Below, in pieces: positions 1 through 12,778 of a stretch of 64,000 nt of DNA (position 1 is the first letter of the stretch; the number at the start of each line of letters is the position of its first letter). The stretch is from Amblyomma americanum (lineage: Eukaryota; Arthropoda; Arachnida; Ixodida; Ixodidae). The stretch is from the NCBI RefSeq assembly GCF_052857255.1, contig NC_135504.1:142254121-142318120 (forward strand), read 5' to 3'. The notes beneath the pieces were generated by a model. That model was not told the DNA's origin, made no database searches, and saw nothing but the letters and a program-made list of their open reading frames with translations. A program made the translations under genes and the position numbers.

Positions 1-1099
1 TTTGAAGAAACGGCGCGTTGGAGAAACTCCGCGTTAGAGAAACTCCGCGCTTGAAACACACCGCGCTGGAGAAACTCCGCGTTGGAGAAAGTCCGCGATG
101 GAGAAGGTACGCGTTGGAGAAAGTCCGCGTTGGAGAAACTCCGCGTTGTATTAACTCCGCGCTGGAGAAACTCCGCGATGGAGAAACTCCGCGACGGACA
201 AACTCCGCGATGGAGAAAGTCCGCGTCGGAGAAGGTCCGCGTTGGAGAAAGTCCGCGCTGGAGAAAATCCGCGTTGTAGAAACTCCGCCTTGGAGAAACT
301 TCGCGTTGAAGAAACGGCGCGTTGGAGATACTCCGTGTTGGAGAAACTACGCGCTTGAAACACACCGCGCTGGAGAAACTCCGCGTTGGAGAAAGTCCGC
401 GTTGGAGAAGGTCCGCGTTGGATAAAGTCCGCGTTGGAGAAAGTCCGCGTTGGAGAAACTCCGCGTTGAAGAAAGTCCGAGTTGGAGAAAGTCCGCGCTG
501 GAGAAACTCTGCGTTGTATAAACTCCGCGCTGGAGAAACTCCGCAATGGAGAAACTCCTCGACGGACAAACTCCGCGATGGAGAAACTCCGCGTAGGAGA
601 AAAGTCCGCTCTGGAGAAACTCTACGCTGAAGAAACTCCGCGCTGGAGCAACTCCGCATTGGAAAAACTCCGCGCTGGAGAAACTCCGTGCTGGACAAAC
701 TCCGCGTTGGAGAAACTGCGCGTTGGAGAAACTCCGCGTTGGAGAAACTCCGCTTTGGAGAAAGTCCGCGTTGGAGAAAGTCCGCGTTGGAGAAAGTCCG
801 CGTTGGAGAAAGTCCGCGTTGGAGAGAGTCCGCGATGGAGAAACTCCGCGCTGGAGAAACTCCGCGCTGGAGAAACTCCGTGTTGGAGAAACTCCGCGTT
901 TGAGAAACTCCGAACTGGAGAAACTCCGCGCTGGAGATACTCCGCGGTGGAGAAACTCCGCGCTGGAGAAACTCCGTGTTGGAGAAACTTCGCGTTGGAG
1001 AAACTCCGCCTTGGAGAACTTCGCTTTGAAGAAACGGCGCGTTGGAAAAACTCCGCGTTAGAGAAACTCCGCGCTTGAAACACACCGCGCCGGGGAAAC
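1..1099. repeat. Left segment of the array, partly ancestral in type
   Basis: This stretch contains two cttgaaac landmarks 304 bp (19 monomers) apart, at 50 and 354. About 226-690 matches 1,442-1,906 at an offset of 1,216 bp, including the shared private variant gcaatggag. Near 909 it carries ctccgaactgg, followed by a gagatactccgcggtgg monomer. That pair is otherwise found only in the right-hand domain beyond 59 kb, while the interior carries ctctgaactgg. It therefore looks like sequence outside the homogenised core. Confidence 0.75.
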
Positions 1100-1393
1100 T
1101 CCGCGTTGGAGAAAGTCCGCGATGGAGAAGGTCCGCGTTGGAGAAAGTCCGCGTTGGAGAAAGTCCGCGTTGGAGAAACTTCGCGTTGTATAAACTCCGC
1201 GCTGGAGAAACTCCGCGATGGAGAAACTCCGCGACGGACAAACTCCGCGATGGAGAAACTCCGCGCTGGAGAAACTCCGTGTTGGAGACACTCCGCGCTG
1301 GAGAAACTTCGCGTTGGAGAAACTGCGCGTTGGAGAAACTTCGCTTTGAAGAAACGGCGCGTTGGAAAAACTCCGCGTTAGAGAAACTCCGCG

Positions 1394-1569
1394 CTTGAAA
1401 CACACCGCGCTGGAGAAACTCCGCGTTGGAGAAAGTCCGCGTCGGAGAAGGTCCGCGTTGGAGAAAGTCCACGTTGGAGAAAATCCGTGTTGTATAAACT
1501 CCGCCTTGGAGAAAATTCGCGTTGAAGAAACGGCGCGTTGGAGATACTCCGCGTTGGAGAAACTACGCG
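1394..1569. repeat. 176-bp cassette, type I
   Basis: Eleven monomers between two cttgaaac landmarks. Private features are tccacg in monomer 5 and ttgtataaactccgcc in place of ttgtagaaactccgcc. Confidence 0.85.
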
Positions 1570-2770
1570 CTTGAAACACACCGCGCTGGAGAAACTCCGC
1601 GTTGGAGAAAGTCCGCGTTGGAGAAGGTCCGCGTTGGAGAAAGTCCGCGTTGGAGAAAGTCCGCGTTGAAGAAACTCCGCGTTGAAGAAAGTCCGAGTTG
1701 GAGAAAGTCCGCGCTGGAGAAACTCTGCGTTGTATAAACTCCGCGCTGGAGAAACTCCGCAATGGAGAAACTCCGCGACGGACAAACTCCGCGATGGAGA
1801 AACTCCGCGTTGGAGAAAAGTCCGCTCTGGAGAAACTCTACGCTGAAGAAACTCCGCGCTGGAGCAACTCCGCATTGGAAAAACTCCGCGCTGGAGAAAC
1901 TCCGTGCTGCATAAAATCTGCGCTGGAGAAACTCCGGGCTGGAGAACTCCGCGCTGGAGAAACTCCGTGCTGGACAAACTCCGCGCTGGAGAAACTCCGT
2001 GTTGGAGAAACTCCGCGCTGGAGAAACTCCGCGTTGGAGAAAGTCCACGTTGGAGAAGGTCCGCGTTGGAGAAAGTCCGCGTTGGAGAAAGTCCGCGTTT
2101 GAGAAACACCGCGTTGAAGAAAGTCCGCGTTTGAGAAAGTCCGCGCTGGAGAAACTCCGCGTTGTATAAACTCCGCGCTGGAGAAACTCCGCGATGGAAA
2201 AACTCCGCGACGGACAAACTGCGCGATGTGGAAGCTCCGCGTTGGAGAAAAGTTCGCTCTGGAGAAACTCTACGCTGGAGAAACTCCGCGCTGGAGCAAC
2301 TCCGCGTTGGAGAAACTCCGCGCTGGCGAAATTCCGTGCTGCATAAAATCTGCGCTGGAGAAACTCCGGGCTGGAGAAATTCCGCGCTGGAGAAACTCCG
2401 TGCTGGAGAAACTCCGTGTTGGAGAAACTCCGCGCTGGAGAAACTTCGCGTTGGAGAAACTGCGCGTTGGAGAAACTCCGCGTTGGAGAAACTCCACGTT
2501 GGAGAAATTCCGCGTTGGAGAAAGTCCGTGTTGGAGAGAGTCCGCGATGGAGAAACTCCGCGCTGGAGAAACTCCGCGTTTGAGAAACTCTGAACTGGAG
2601 AAACTCCGCGATGGAGACAATCCGCGCTGGAGAAACTCCGCGCTGGAGAAACTCCGTGTTGGAGAAACTCCGTGTTGGGGAAACTTCGCGTTGGAGAAAC
2701 TCCGCCTTGGAGAAACTTCGCTTTGAAGGAACGGCGCGTTGGAGAAACTCCGCGTTCGGGAAACTCCGCG

Positions 2771-2946
2771 CTTGAAACACACCGCGCTGGAGTAACTCCG
2801 CGTTGGATAAAGTCCGCGTCGGAGAAGGTCCGCGTTGGAGAAACTCCGCGTTGGAGAAACTCCCTGTTGTAGAAACTCCGCTTTGGAGAAACTTCGCGTT
2901 GAAGAAACGGAGCGTTGGAGATTCTCCGCGTTGGAGAAACTCCGCA
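2771..2946. repeat. 176-bp cassette, type II
   Basis: Carries gagtaactcc, gttggataaagtcc, ccctgttgtag and gctttggag, and is followed by a gcacttg form of the right landmark. Confidence 0.82.
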
Positions 2947-3489
2947 CTTGAAACACACCGCGCTGGAGAAACTCCGCGTTGGAGAAAGTCCGCGTTGGAG
3001 AAGGTCCGCGTTGGAGAAAGTCCGCGTTGGAGAAAGTCCGCGTTGGAGAAAGTCCGCGATGGAGAAGGTCCGCGTTGGAGAAAGTCCGCGTTGGAGAAAG
3101 TCCGCGTTGGAGAAACTCCGCGTTGTATAACCTCCGCGCTGGAGAAACTCCGCGATGGAGAAACTCCGCGACGGAGAAACTCCGCGATGGAGAAACTCCG
3201 CGCTGGAGAAACTCCGTGTTGGAGACTCCGCGCTGGAGAAACTCCGTGTAGCAGAAACTCCGTGTTGGGGAAACTTCGCGTTGGAGAAACTCCGCCTTGG
3301 AGAAACTTCGCGTTGGAGAAACTGCGCGTTGGAGAAACTCCGCGTTGGAGAAACTCCACGTTGGAGAAAGTCCGCGTTGGAGAAAGTCCGCGATGGAGAA
3401 GGTCCGCGTTGGAGAAAGTCCGCGTTGGAGAAAGTCCGCGTTGGAGAAACTCCGCGTTGTATAAACTCCGCGCTGGAGAAACTCCGCGA

Positions 3490-4350
3490 TGGAGAAACTC
3501 CGCGACGGAGAAACTCCGCAATGGAGAAACTCCGCGCTGGAGAAACTCCGTGTTGGAGAAACTCCGCGCTGGAGAAACTTCGCGTTGGAGAAACTGCGCG
3601 TTGGAGAAACTTCGCTTTGAAGAAACGGCGCGTTGGAGAAACTCCGCGTTAGAGAAACTCCGCGCTTGAAACACACCGCGCTGGAGAAACTCCGCGTTGG
3701 AGAAAGTCCGCGTCGGAGAAGGTCCGCGTTGGAGAAAGTCCGCGTTGGAGAAAATCCGTGTTGTAGAAACTCCGCCTTGGAGAAACTTCGCGTTGAAGAA
3801 ACGGCGCGTTGGAGATAATCCGCGTTGGAGAAACTCCGCGCTTGAAACACACCGCGCTGGAGAAACTCCGCGTTGGAGAAAGTCCGCGTTGGAGAAGGTC
3901 CGTGTTGGAGAAAGTCCGCGTTGGAGAAAGTCCGCGTTGGAGAAACTCCTAGTTGAAGAAAGTCCGCGTTGGAGAAAGTCCGCGCTGGACAAACTCCGCG
4001 TTGTATAAACTCCTCGCTGGAGAAACTCCGCGATGGAGAAACTCCGCGACGGACAAACTCCGCGATGTAGAAACTCCGCGTTGGAGAAAAGTTCGCTCTG
4101 GGGAAAGTCTACGCTGGAGAAACTCCGCGCTGGAGCAACTCCGCGTTGGAGAAACTCCGCGCTGGCGAAATTCCGTGCTGCATAAAATCTGCGCTGGAGA
4201 AACTCCGGGCTGGAGAAACTCCGCGCTGGAGAAACTCCGTGCTGGACAAACTCCGCGCTGGAGAAACTCTGTGTTGGAGAAACTCCGCGCTGGAGAAACT
4301 TCGCGTTGGAGAAACTCCGCGTTGGAGAAACTCCACGTTGGAGAAAGTCC
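3490..4350. repeat. 860-bp left-type module, instance 1
   Basis: The module begins around the cgacggagaaactcc monomer, holds a 176-bp cassette (3,665-3,840), then actcctagttgaag, the aaaagttcgctctgg composite and the ctgcataaaatctgcg landmark. Equivalent modules start near 5,444, 7,976, 11,210 and 24,305, with broken versions near 27,780 and 34,150. Confidence 0.75.
3665..3840. repeat. 176-bp cassette, type I
   Basis: Differs by eye at one base (gagataatcc) from the otherwise identical cassettes at 5,619, 8,151, 11,384 and 24,497. Confidence 0.85.
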
Positions 4351-5443
4351 GCTTTGGAGAAAGTCCGCGATGGAGAAGGTCCGCGTTGGAGAAAGTCCGC
4401 GTTGGAGAAAGTCCGCGTTGGAGAAACTCCGCGTTGTATAAACTCCGCGCTGGAGAAACTCCGCGATGGAGAAACTCCGCGACGGACAAACTCCGCGATG
4501 GAGAAACTCCGCGCTGGAGAAACTCCGTGTTGGAGAAACTCCGCGCTGGAGAAACTTCGCGTTGGAGAAACTGCGCGTTGGAGAAACTTCGCTTTGAAGA
4601 AACGGCGCGTTGGAGAAACTCCGCGTTAGAGAAACTCCGCGCTTGAAACACACCGCGCTGAAGAAACTCCGTGTTGGAGAAAGTGCGCGTCGGAGAAGGT
4701 CCGCGTTGGAGAAAGTCCGCGTTGGAGAAAATCCGTGTTGTAGAAACTCCGCCTTGGAGAAACTCCGCGACGGACAAACTACGCGATGGAGAAACTCCGC
4801 GCTGGAGAAACTCCGCGCTGGAGAAACTCCGCGCTGGAGAAACTCCGCGCTGGAGAAACTCCGCGATGGAGAAACTCCGCGACGGACAAACTCCGCGATG
4901 GAGAAACTCCACGTTGGAGAAAAGTCCGCTCTGGAGAAACTCTACGCTGAAGAAACTCCGCGCTGGAGCAACTCCGCGTTGGAGAAACTCCGCGCTGGAG
5001 AAACTCCGTGCTGCATAAAATCTGCGCTGGAGAAACTCCGGGCTGGAGAAACTCCGTGCTGGACAAACTCCGCGCTGGAGAAACTCCGTGTTGGAGAAAC
5101 TCCGCGCTGGAGAAACTCCGCGTTGGAGAAAGTCCACGTTGGAGAAGGTCCGTGTTGGAGAAAGTCCGCGTTTGAGAAAGTCCGCGTTGGAGAGAGTCCG
5201 CGATGGAGAAACTCCGCGCTGGAGAAACTCCGCGTTTGAGAAACTCTGAACTGGAGAAACTCCGCGATGGAGACACTCCGCGCTGGAGAAACTCCGCGCT
5301 GGAGAAACTCCGTGTTGGAGAAACTCCGTGTTGGAGAAACTTCGCGTTGGAGAAACTCCGCCTTGGAGAAACTTCGCTTTGAAGGAACGGCGCGTTGGAG
5401 AAACTCCGTGCTGGACAAACTCCGCGCTGGAGAAACTCCGTGT

Positions 5444-6304
5444 TGGAGAAACTCCGCGACGGAGAAACTCCGCGCTGGAGAAACTCCGCGCTGGAGAAAC
5501 TCCGTGTTGGAGAAACTCCGCGCTGGAGAAACTTCGCGTTGGAGAAACTGCGCGTTGGAGAAACTTCGCTTTGAAGAAACGGCGCGTTGGAGAAACTCCA
5601 CGTTAGAGAAACTCCGCGCTTGAAACACACCGCGCTGGAGAAACTCCGCGTTGGAGAAAGTCCGCGTCGGAGAAGGTCCGCGTTGGAGAAAGTCCGCGTT
5701 GGAGAAAATCCGTGTTGTAGAAACTCCGCCTTGGAGAAACTTCGCGTTGAAGAAACGGCGCGTTGGAGATACTCCGCGTTGGAGAAACTCCGCGCTTGAA
5801 ACACACCGCGCTGGAGAAACTCCGCGTTGGAGAAAGTCCGCGTTGGAGAAGGTCCGTGTTGGAGAAAGTCCGCGTTGGAGAAAGTCCGCGTTGGAGAAAC
5901 TCCTAGTTGAAGGAAGTCCGCGTTGGAGAAAGTCCGCGCTGGACAAACTCCGCGTTGTATAAACTCCTCGCTGGAGAAACTCCGCGATGGAGAAACTCCG
6001 CGACGGACAAACTCCGCGATGTAGCAACTCCGCGTTGGAGAAAAGTTCGCTCTGGAGAAACTCTACGCTGGAGAAACTCCGCGCTGGAGCAACTCCGCGT
6101 TGGAGAAACTCCGCGCTGGCGAAATTCCGTGCTGCATAAAATCTGCGCTGGAGAAACTCCGGGCTGGAGAAACTCCGCGCTGGAGAAACTCCGTGCTTAA
6201 CAAACTCCGCGCTGGAGAAACTCTGTGTTGGAGAAACTCCGCGCTGGAGAAACTTCGCGTTGGAGAAACTCCGCGTTGGAGAAACTCCACGTTGGAGAAA
6301 GTCC
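5444..6304. repeat. 860-bp left-type module, instance 2
   Basis: Same order of variants as 3,490-4,350, shifted by exactly 1,954 bp. It differs by gttgaagg for gttgaaga near 5,910 and by gtgcttaacaaactcc near 6,192. Confidence 0.75.
5619..5794. repeat. 176-bp cassette, type I (reference form)
   Basis: Monomer order: cttgaaac landmark, ctggag, two gt units flanking tcggagaagg, aaaatccgtg, ttgtag, cgccttggag with cttcgcg, ttgaagaaacgg, gagatact, ttggagaaactccgcg. It is preceded by ccacgttagag. Confidence 0.87.
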
Positions 6305-7029
6305 GCGTTAGAGGAAGTCCGCGTTGGAAAAAGTCCGCGTTGGAGAAAATCCGTGTTGTAGAAACTCCGCCTTGGAGAAACTCCGCGACGGACAAACTCC
6401 GCGATGGAGAAACTCCGCGGCGGACAAACTCCGCGATGGAGAAACTCCACGTTGGAGAAAAGTCCGCTCTGGAGAAACTCTACGCTGAAGAAACTCCACG
6501 CTGGAGCAACTCCGCGTTGGAGAAACTCCGCGCTGGAGAAACTCCGTGCTGCATAAAATCTGCGCTGGAGAAACTCCGGGCTGGAGAAACTCCGTGCTGG
6601 ACAAACTCCGCGCTGGAGAAACTCCGGGCTGGAGAAACTCCGCGACGGACAAACTCCGCGATGTAGAAACTCCGCGTTGGAGAAAAGTTCGCTCTGGAGA
6701 AACTCTACGCTGGAGAAACTCCGCGCTGGCGAAATTCCGTGCTGCATAAAATCTGCGCTGGAGAAACTCCGGGCTGGAGAAACTCCGCGCTGGAGAAACT
6801 CCGTGCTGGACAAACTCCGCGCTGGAGAAACTCCGCGTTGGAGAAACTCCGCGTTGGTGAAAGTCCGCGTTGGAGAAAGTCCGCGATGGAGAAGGTCCGC
6901 GTTGGAGAAAGTCCGCGTTGGAGAAAGTCCGCGTTGGAGAAACTCCGCGTTGTATAAACTCCGCGCTGGAGAAACTTCGCTTTGAAGAAACGGCGCGTTG
7001 GAGAAACTCCGCGTTAGAGAAACTCCGCG

Positions 7030-7205
7030 CTTGAAACACACCGCGCTTGAGAAACTCCGCGTTGGAGAAAGTCCGCGTCGGAGAAGGTCCGCGTTGGAGA
7101 AAGTCCGCGTTGGAGAAAATCCGTGTTGTAGAAACTCCGCCTTGGAGAAACTTCGCGTTGAAGAAACGGCGCGTTGGAGATACTCCGCGTTGGAGAAACT
7201 ACGCG
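7030..7205. repeat. 176-bp cassette, type I
   Basis: Second monomer reads cttgagaaactccgcg rather than ctggag. The last monomer ends actacgcg. Confidence 0.83.
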
Positions 7206-7975
7206 CTTGAAACACACCGCGCTGGAGAAACTCCGCGTTGCAGAAAGTCCGCGTTGGAGAAGGTCCGCGTTGGAGAAAGTCCGCGTTGGAGAAAGTCCGC
7301 GTTGGAGAAACTCCGCGTTGAAGAAAGTCCGAGTTGGAGAAAGTCCGCGCTGGAGAAACTCTGCGTTGTATAAACTCCGCGCTGGAGAAACTCCGCGATG
7401 GAGAAACTCCGCGACGAACAAACTCCGCGATGGAGAAACTCCGCGTTGGAGAAAAGTCCGCTCTGGAGAAACTCTACGCTGAAGAAACTCCGCGCTGGAG
7501 CAACTCCGCGTTGGAGAAACTCCGCACTGGAGAAACTCCGTGCTGCATAAAATCTGCGCTGGAGAAACCCCGGGCTGGAGAACTCCGCGCTGGAGAATCT
7601 CCGTGCTGGACAAACTCCGCGCTGGAGAAACTCCGTGTTGGAGAAACTCCGCGCTGGAGAAACTCCGCGTTGGAGAAAGTCCACGTTGGAGAAGGTCCGC
7701 GTTGGAGAAAGTCCGCGTTGGAGAAAGTCCGCGTTTGAGAAAGTTCGCGTTGGAGAGAGTCCGCGATGGAGGAACTCCGCGCTGGAGAAACTCCGCGTTT
7801 GAGAAACTCTGAACTGGAGAAACTCCGCGATGGAGACACTCCGCGCTGGAGAAACTCCACGTTGGAGAAAGTCCGCGTTGGAGAAAGTTCGCGATGGAGA
7901 ATAGTCCGCGTTGGAGAAAGTCCGCGTTAGAGAAACTCCGCGTTGTATAAACTCCGCGCTGGAGAAACTCCGCGA

Positions 7976-8835
7976 TGGAGAAACTCCGCGACGGAGAAAC
8001 TCCGCGATGGAGCAACTCCGCGCTGGAGAAACTCCGTGTTGGAGAAACTCCGCGCTGGAGAAACTTCGCGTTGGAGAAACTGCGCGTTGGAGAAACTTCG
8101 CTTTGAAGAAACGGCGCGTTGGAGAAACTCCACGTTAGAGAAACTCCGCGCTTGAAACACACCGCGCTGGAGAAACTCCGCGTTGGAGAAAGTCCGCGTC
8201 GGAGAAGGTCCGCGTTGGAGAAAGTCCGCGTTGGAGAAAATCCGTGTTGTAGAAACTCCGCCTTGGAGAAACTTCGCGTTGAAGAAACGGCGCGTTGGAG
8301 ATACTCCGCGTTGGAGAAACTCCGCGCTTGAAACACACCGCGCTGGAGAAACTCCGCGTTGGAGAAAGTCCGCGTTGGAGAAGGTCCGTGTTGGAGAAAT
8401 CCGCGTTGGAGAAAGTCCGCGTTGGAGAAACTCCTAGTTGAAGGAAGTCCGCGTTGGAGAAAGTCCGCGCTGGACAAACTCCGCGTTGTATAAACTCCTC
8501 GCTGGAGAAACTCCGCGATGGAGAAACTCCGCGACGGACAAACTCCGCGATGTAGAAACTCCGCGTTGGAGAAAAGTTCGCTCTGGAGAAACTCTACGCT
8601 GGAGAAACTCCGCGCTGGAGCAACTCCGCGTTGGAGAAACTCCGCGCTGGCGAAATTCCGTGCTGCATAAAATCTGCGCTGGAGAAACTCCGGGCTGGAG
8701 AAACTCCGCGCTGGAGAAACTCCGTGCTGGACAAACTCCGCGCTGGAGAAACTCTGTGTTGGAGAAACTCCGCGCTGGAGAAACTTCGCGTTGGAGAAAC
8801 TCCGCGTTGGAGAAACTCCACGTTGGAGAAAGTCC
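7976..8835. repeat. 860-bp left-type module, instance 3
   Basis: Matches instance 2 at an offset of 2,532, then 2,531 after a 1-bp deletion near 8,395 (ggagaaatccgcg). It shares the gttgaagg variant with instance 2 and ends beside the start of the second 7.73-kb copy. Confidence 0.72.
8151..8326. repeat. 176-bp cassette, type I
   Basis: Identical by eye to 5,619-5,794 and, like it, preceded by ccacgttagag. Confidence 0.86.
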
Positions 8836-9126
8836 GCGTTGGAGGAAGTCCGCGATGGAGAAGGTCCGCGTTGGAGAAAGTCCGCGTTGGAGAAAGTCCG
8901 CGTTGGAGAAACTCCGCGTTGTATAAACTCCGCGCTGGAGAAACTCCGCGATGGAGAAACTCCGCGACGGACAAACTCCGCGATGGAGAAACTCCGCGCT
9001 GGAGAAACTCCGTGTTGGAGACACTCCGCGCTGGAGAAACTTCGCGTTGGAGAAACTGCGCGTTGGAGAAACTTCGCTTTGAAGAAACGGCGCGTTGGAA
9101 AAACTCCGCGTTAGAGAAACTCCGCG

Positions 9127-9302
9127 CTTGAAACACACCGCGCTGGAGAAACTCCGCGTTGGAGAAAGTCCGCGTCGGAGAAGGTCCGCGTTGGAGAAAG
9201 TCCACGTTGGAGAAAATCCGTGTTGTAGAAACTCCGCCTTGGAGAAAATTCGCGTTGAAAAAACGGCGCGTTGGAGATACTCCGCGTTGGAGAAACTACG
9301 CG
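9127..9302. repeat. 176-bp cassette, type I
   Basis: Counterpart of 1,394-1,569 in the second 7.73-kb copy. It shares tccacg and aaaattcgcg, and adds ttgaaaaaacgg. Confidence 0.84.
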
Positions 9303-10503
9303 CTTGAAACACACCGCGCTGGAGAAACTCCGCGTTGGAGAAAGTCCGCGTTGGAGAAGGTCCGCGTTGGAGAAAGTCCGCGTTGGAGAAAGTCCGCGTT
9401 GAAGAAACTCCGCGTTGAAGAAAGTCCGAGTTGGAGAAAGTCCGCGCTGGAGAAACTCTGCGTTGTATAAACTCCGCGCTGGAGAAACTCCGCAATGGAG
9501 AAACTCCGCGACGGACAAACTCCGCGATGGAGAAACTCCGCGTTGGAGAAAAGTCCGCTCTGGAGAAACTCTACGCTGAAGAAACTCCGCGCTGGAGCAA
9601 CTCCGCATTGGAAAAACTCCGCGCTGGAGAAACTCCGTGCTGCATAAAATCTGCGCTGGAGAAACTCCGGGCTGGAGAACTCCGCGCTGGAGAAACTCCG
9701 TGCTGGACAAACTCCGCGCTGGAGAAACTCCGTGTTGGAGAAACTCCGCGCTGGAGAAACTCCGCGTTGGAGAAAGTCCACGTTGGAGAAGGTCCGCGTT
9801 GGAGAAAGTCCGCGTTGGAGAAAGTCCGCGTTTGAGAAACACCGCGTTGAAGAAAGTCCGCGTTTGAGAAAGTCCGCGCTGGAGAAACTCCGCGTTGTAT
9901 AAACTCCGCGCTGGAGAAACTCCGCGATGGAAAAACTCCGCGACGGACAAACTGCGCGATGTGGAAGCTCCGCGTTGGAGAAAAGTTCGCTCTGGAGAAA
10001 CTCTACGCTGGAGAAACTCCGCGCTGGAGCAACTCCGCGTTGGAGAAACTCCGCGCTGGCGAAATTCCGTGCTGCATAAAATCTGCGCTGGAGAAACTCC
10101 GGGCTGGAGAAATTCCGCGCTGGAGAAACTCCGTGCTGGAGAAACTCCGTGTTGGAGAAACTCCGCGCTGGAGAAACTTCGCGTTGGAGAAACTGCGCGT
10201 TGGAGAAACTCCGCGTTGGAGAAACTCCACGTTGGAGAAATTCCGCGTTGGAGAAAGTCCGCGTTGGAGAGAGTCCGCGATGGAGAAACTCCGCGCTGGA
10301 GAAACTCCGCGTTTGAGAAACTCTGAACTGGAGAAACTCCGCGATGGAGACAATCCGCGCTGGAGAAACTCCGCGCTGGAGAAACTCCGTGTTGGAGAAA
10401 CTCCGTGTTGGGGAAACTTCGCGTTGGAGAAACTCCGCCTTGGAGAAACTTCGCTTTGAAGGAACGGCGCGTTGGAGAAACTCCGCGTTCGAGAAACTCC
10501 GCG

Positions 10504-10679
10504 CTTGAAACACACCGCGCTGGAGTAACTCCGCGTTGGATAAAGTCCGCGTCGGAGAAGGTCCGCGTTGGAGAAACTCCGCGTTGGAGAAACTCCCTGT
10601 TGTAGAAACTCCGCTTTGGAGAAACTTCGCGTTCAAGAAACGGAGCGTTGGAGATTCTCCGCGTTGGAGAAACTCCGCA
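10504..10679. repeat. 176-bp cassette, type II
   Basis: Counterpart of 2,771-2,946. One difference seen (gttcaagaaacgg). Confidence 0.83.
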
Positions 10680-11383
10680 CTTGAAACACACCGCGCTGGA
10701 GAAACTCCGCGTTGGAGAAAGTCCGCGTTGGAGAAGGTCCGCGTTGGAGAAAGTCCGCGTTGGAGAAAGTCCGCGATGGAGAAGGTCCGCGTTGGAGAAA
10801 GTCCGCGTTGGAGAAAGTCCGCGTTGGAGAAACTCCGCGTTGTATAACCTCCGCGCTGGAGAAACTCCGCGATGGAGAAACTCCGCGACGGAGAAACTCC
10901 GCGATGGAGAAACTCCGCGCTGGAGAAACTCCGTGTTGGAGACTCTCCGCGCTGGAGAAACTCCGTGTAGCAGAAACTCCGTGTTGGGGAAACTTCGCGT
11001 TGGAGAAACTCCGCCTTGGAGAAACTTCGCGTTGGAGAAACTGCGCGTTGGAGAAACTCCGCGTTGGAGAAACTCCACGTTGGAGAAAGTCCGCGTTGGA
11101 GAAAGTCCGCGATGGAGAAGGTCCGCGTTGGAGAAAGTCCGCGTTGGAGAAAGTCCGCGTTGGAGAAACTCCGCGTTGTATAAACTCCGCGCTGGAGAAA
11201 CTCCGCGATGGAGAAACTCCGCGACGGAGAAACTCCGCAATGGAGAAACTCCGCGCTGGAGAAACTCCGTGTTGGAGAAACTCCGCGCTGGAGAAACTTC
11301 GCGTTGGAGAAACTGCGCGTTGGAGAAACTTCGCTTTGAAGAAACGGCGCGTTGGAGAAACTCCGCGTTAGAGAAACTCCGCG

Positions 11384-11559
11384 CTTGAAACACACCGCGC
11401 TGGAGAAACTCCGCGTTGGAGAAAGTCCGCGTCGGAGAAGGTCCGCGTTGGAGAAAGTCCGCGTTGGAGAAAATCCGTGTTGTAGAAACTCCGCCTTGGA
11501 GAAACTTCGCGTTGAAGAAACGGCGCGTTGGAGATACTCCGCGTTGGAGAAACTCCGCG
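11384..11559. repeat. 176-bp cassette, type I
   Basis: Identical by eye to 5,619-5,794. The flanking monomer upstream is ttagag without the ccacg variant. Confidence 0.85.
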
Positions 11560-12778
11560 CTTGAAACACACCGCGCTGGAGAAACTCCGCGTTGGAGAAA
11601 GTCCGCGTTGGAGAAGGTCCGTGTTGGAGAAAGTCCGCGTTGGAGAAAGTCCGCGTTGGAGAAACTCCTAGTTGAAGAAAGTCCGCGTTGGAGAAAGTCC
11701 GCGCTGGACAAACTCCGCGTTGTATAAACTCCTCGCTGGAGAAACTCCGCGATGGAGAAACTCCGCGACGGACAAACTCCGCGATGTAGAAACTCCGCGT
11801 TGGAGAAAAGTTCGCTCTGGGGAAAGTCTACGCTGGAGAAACTCCGCGCTGGAGCAACTCCGCGTTGGAGAAACTCCGCGCTGGGGAAATTCTGTGCTGC
11901 ATAAAATCTGCGCTGGAGAAACTCCGGGCTGGAGAAACTCCGCGCTGGAGAAACTCCGTGCTGGACAAACTCCGCGCTGGAGAAACTCTGTGTTGGAGAA
12001 ACTCCGCGCTGGAGAAACTTCGCGTTGGAGAAACTCCGCGTTGGAGAAACTCCACGTTGGAGAAAGTCCGCGTTAGAGGAAGTCCGCGTTGGAGAAAGTC
12101 CGCGTTGGAGAAAATCCGTGTTGTAGAAACTCCGCCTTGGAGAAACTCCGCGACGGACAAACTCCGCGATGGAGAAACTCCGCGACGGACAAACTCCGCG
12201 ATGGAGAAACTCCACGTTGGAGAAAAGTCCGCTCTGGAGAAACTCTACGCTGAAGAAACTCCGCGCTGGAGCAACTCCGCGTTGGAGAAACTCCGCGCTG
12301 GAGAAACTCCGTGCTGCATAAAATCTGCGCTGGAGAAACTCCGGGCTGGAGAAACTCCGTGCTGGACAAACTCCGCGCTGGAGAAACTCCGGGCTGGAGA
12401 AACTCCGCGACGGACAAACTCCGCGATGTAGAAACTCCGCGTTGGAGAAAAGTTCGCTCTGGAGAAACTCTACGCTGGAGAAACTCCGCGCTGGCGAAAT
12501 TCCGTGCTGCATAAAATCTGCGCTGGAGAAACTCCGGGCTGGAGAAACTCCGCGCTGGAGAAACTCCGTGCTGGACAAACTCCGCGCTGGAGAAACTCCG
12601 CGTTGGAGAAACTCCGCGTTGGAGAAAGTCCGCGTTGGAGAAAGTCCGCGATGGAGAAGTTCCGCGTTGGAGAAAGTCCGCGTTGGAGAAAGTCCGCGTT
12701 GGAGAAAATCCGCGCTGGAGAAACTTCGCTTTGAAGAAACGGCGCGTTGGAGAAACTCCGCGTTAGAGAAACTCCGCG

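Larger units (their letters stand above)
1100..8832. repeat. 7.73-kb satellite repeat, copy 1
   Basis: First copy of a direct duplication whose second copy starts about 8,833. From 1,100 to 3,000 the offset between copies is constant at 7,733 bp. It becomes 7,719 after one monomer is lost near 3,040 and a 2-bp difference occurs near 3,225 (gttggagactcc versus gttggagactctcc). Shared private variants include tccacg with aaaattcgcg near 1,470-1,520, gttgggg near 2,674 and the octet ggaaagtctacg near 4,090. Inside this copy an 860-bp stretch is present twice, at 3,490-4,350 and 5,444-6,304, exactly 1,954 bp apart. Confidence 0.85.

Noticed and set aside
1897..1960. ctgcataaaatctgcg as a possible regulatory or polyadenylation element (contains ATAAA)
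   Set aside because: It is a 16-bp monomer differing from the ctggag consensus at four positions and is present over 50 times as part of the higher-order pattern. Nothing links it to a transcript.
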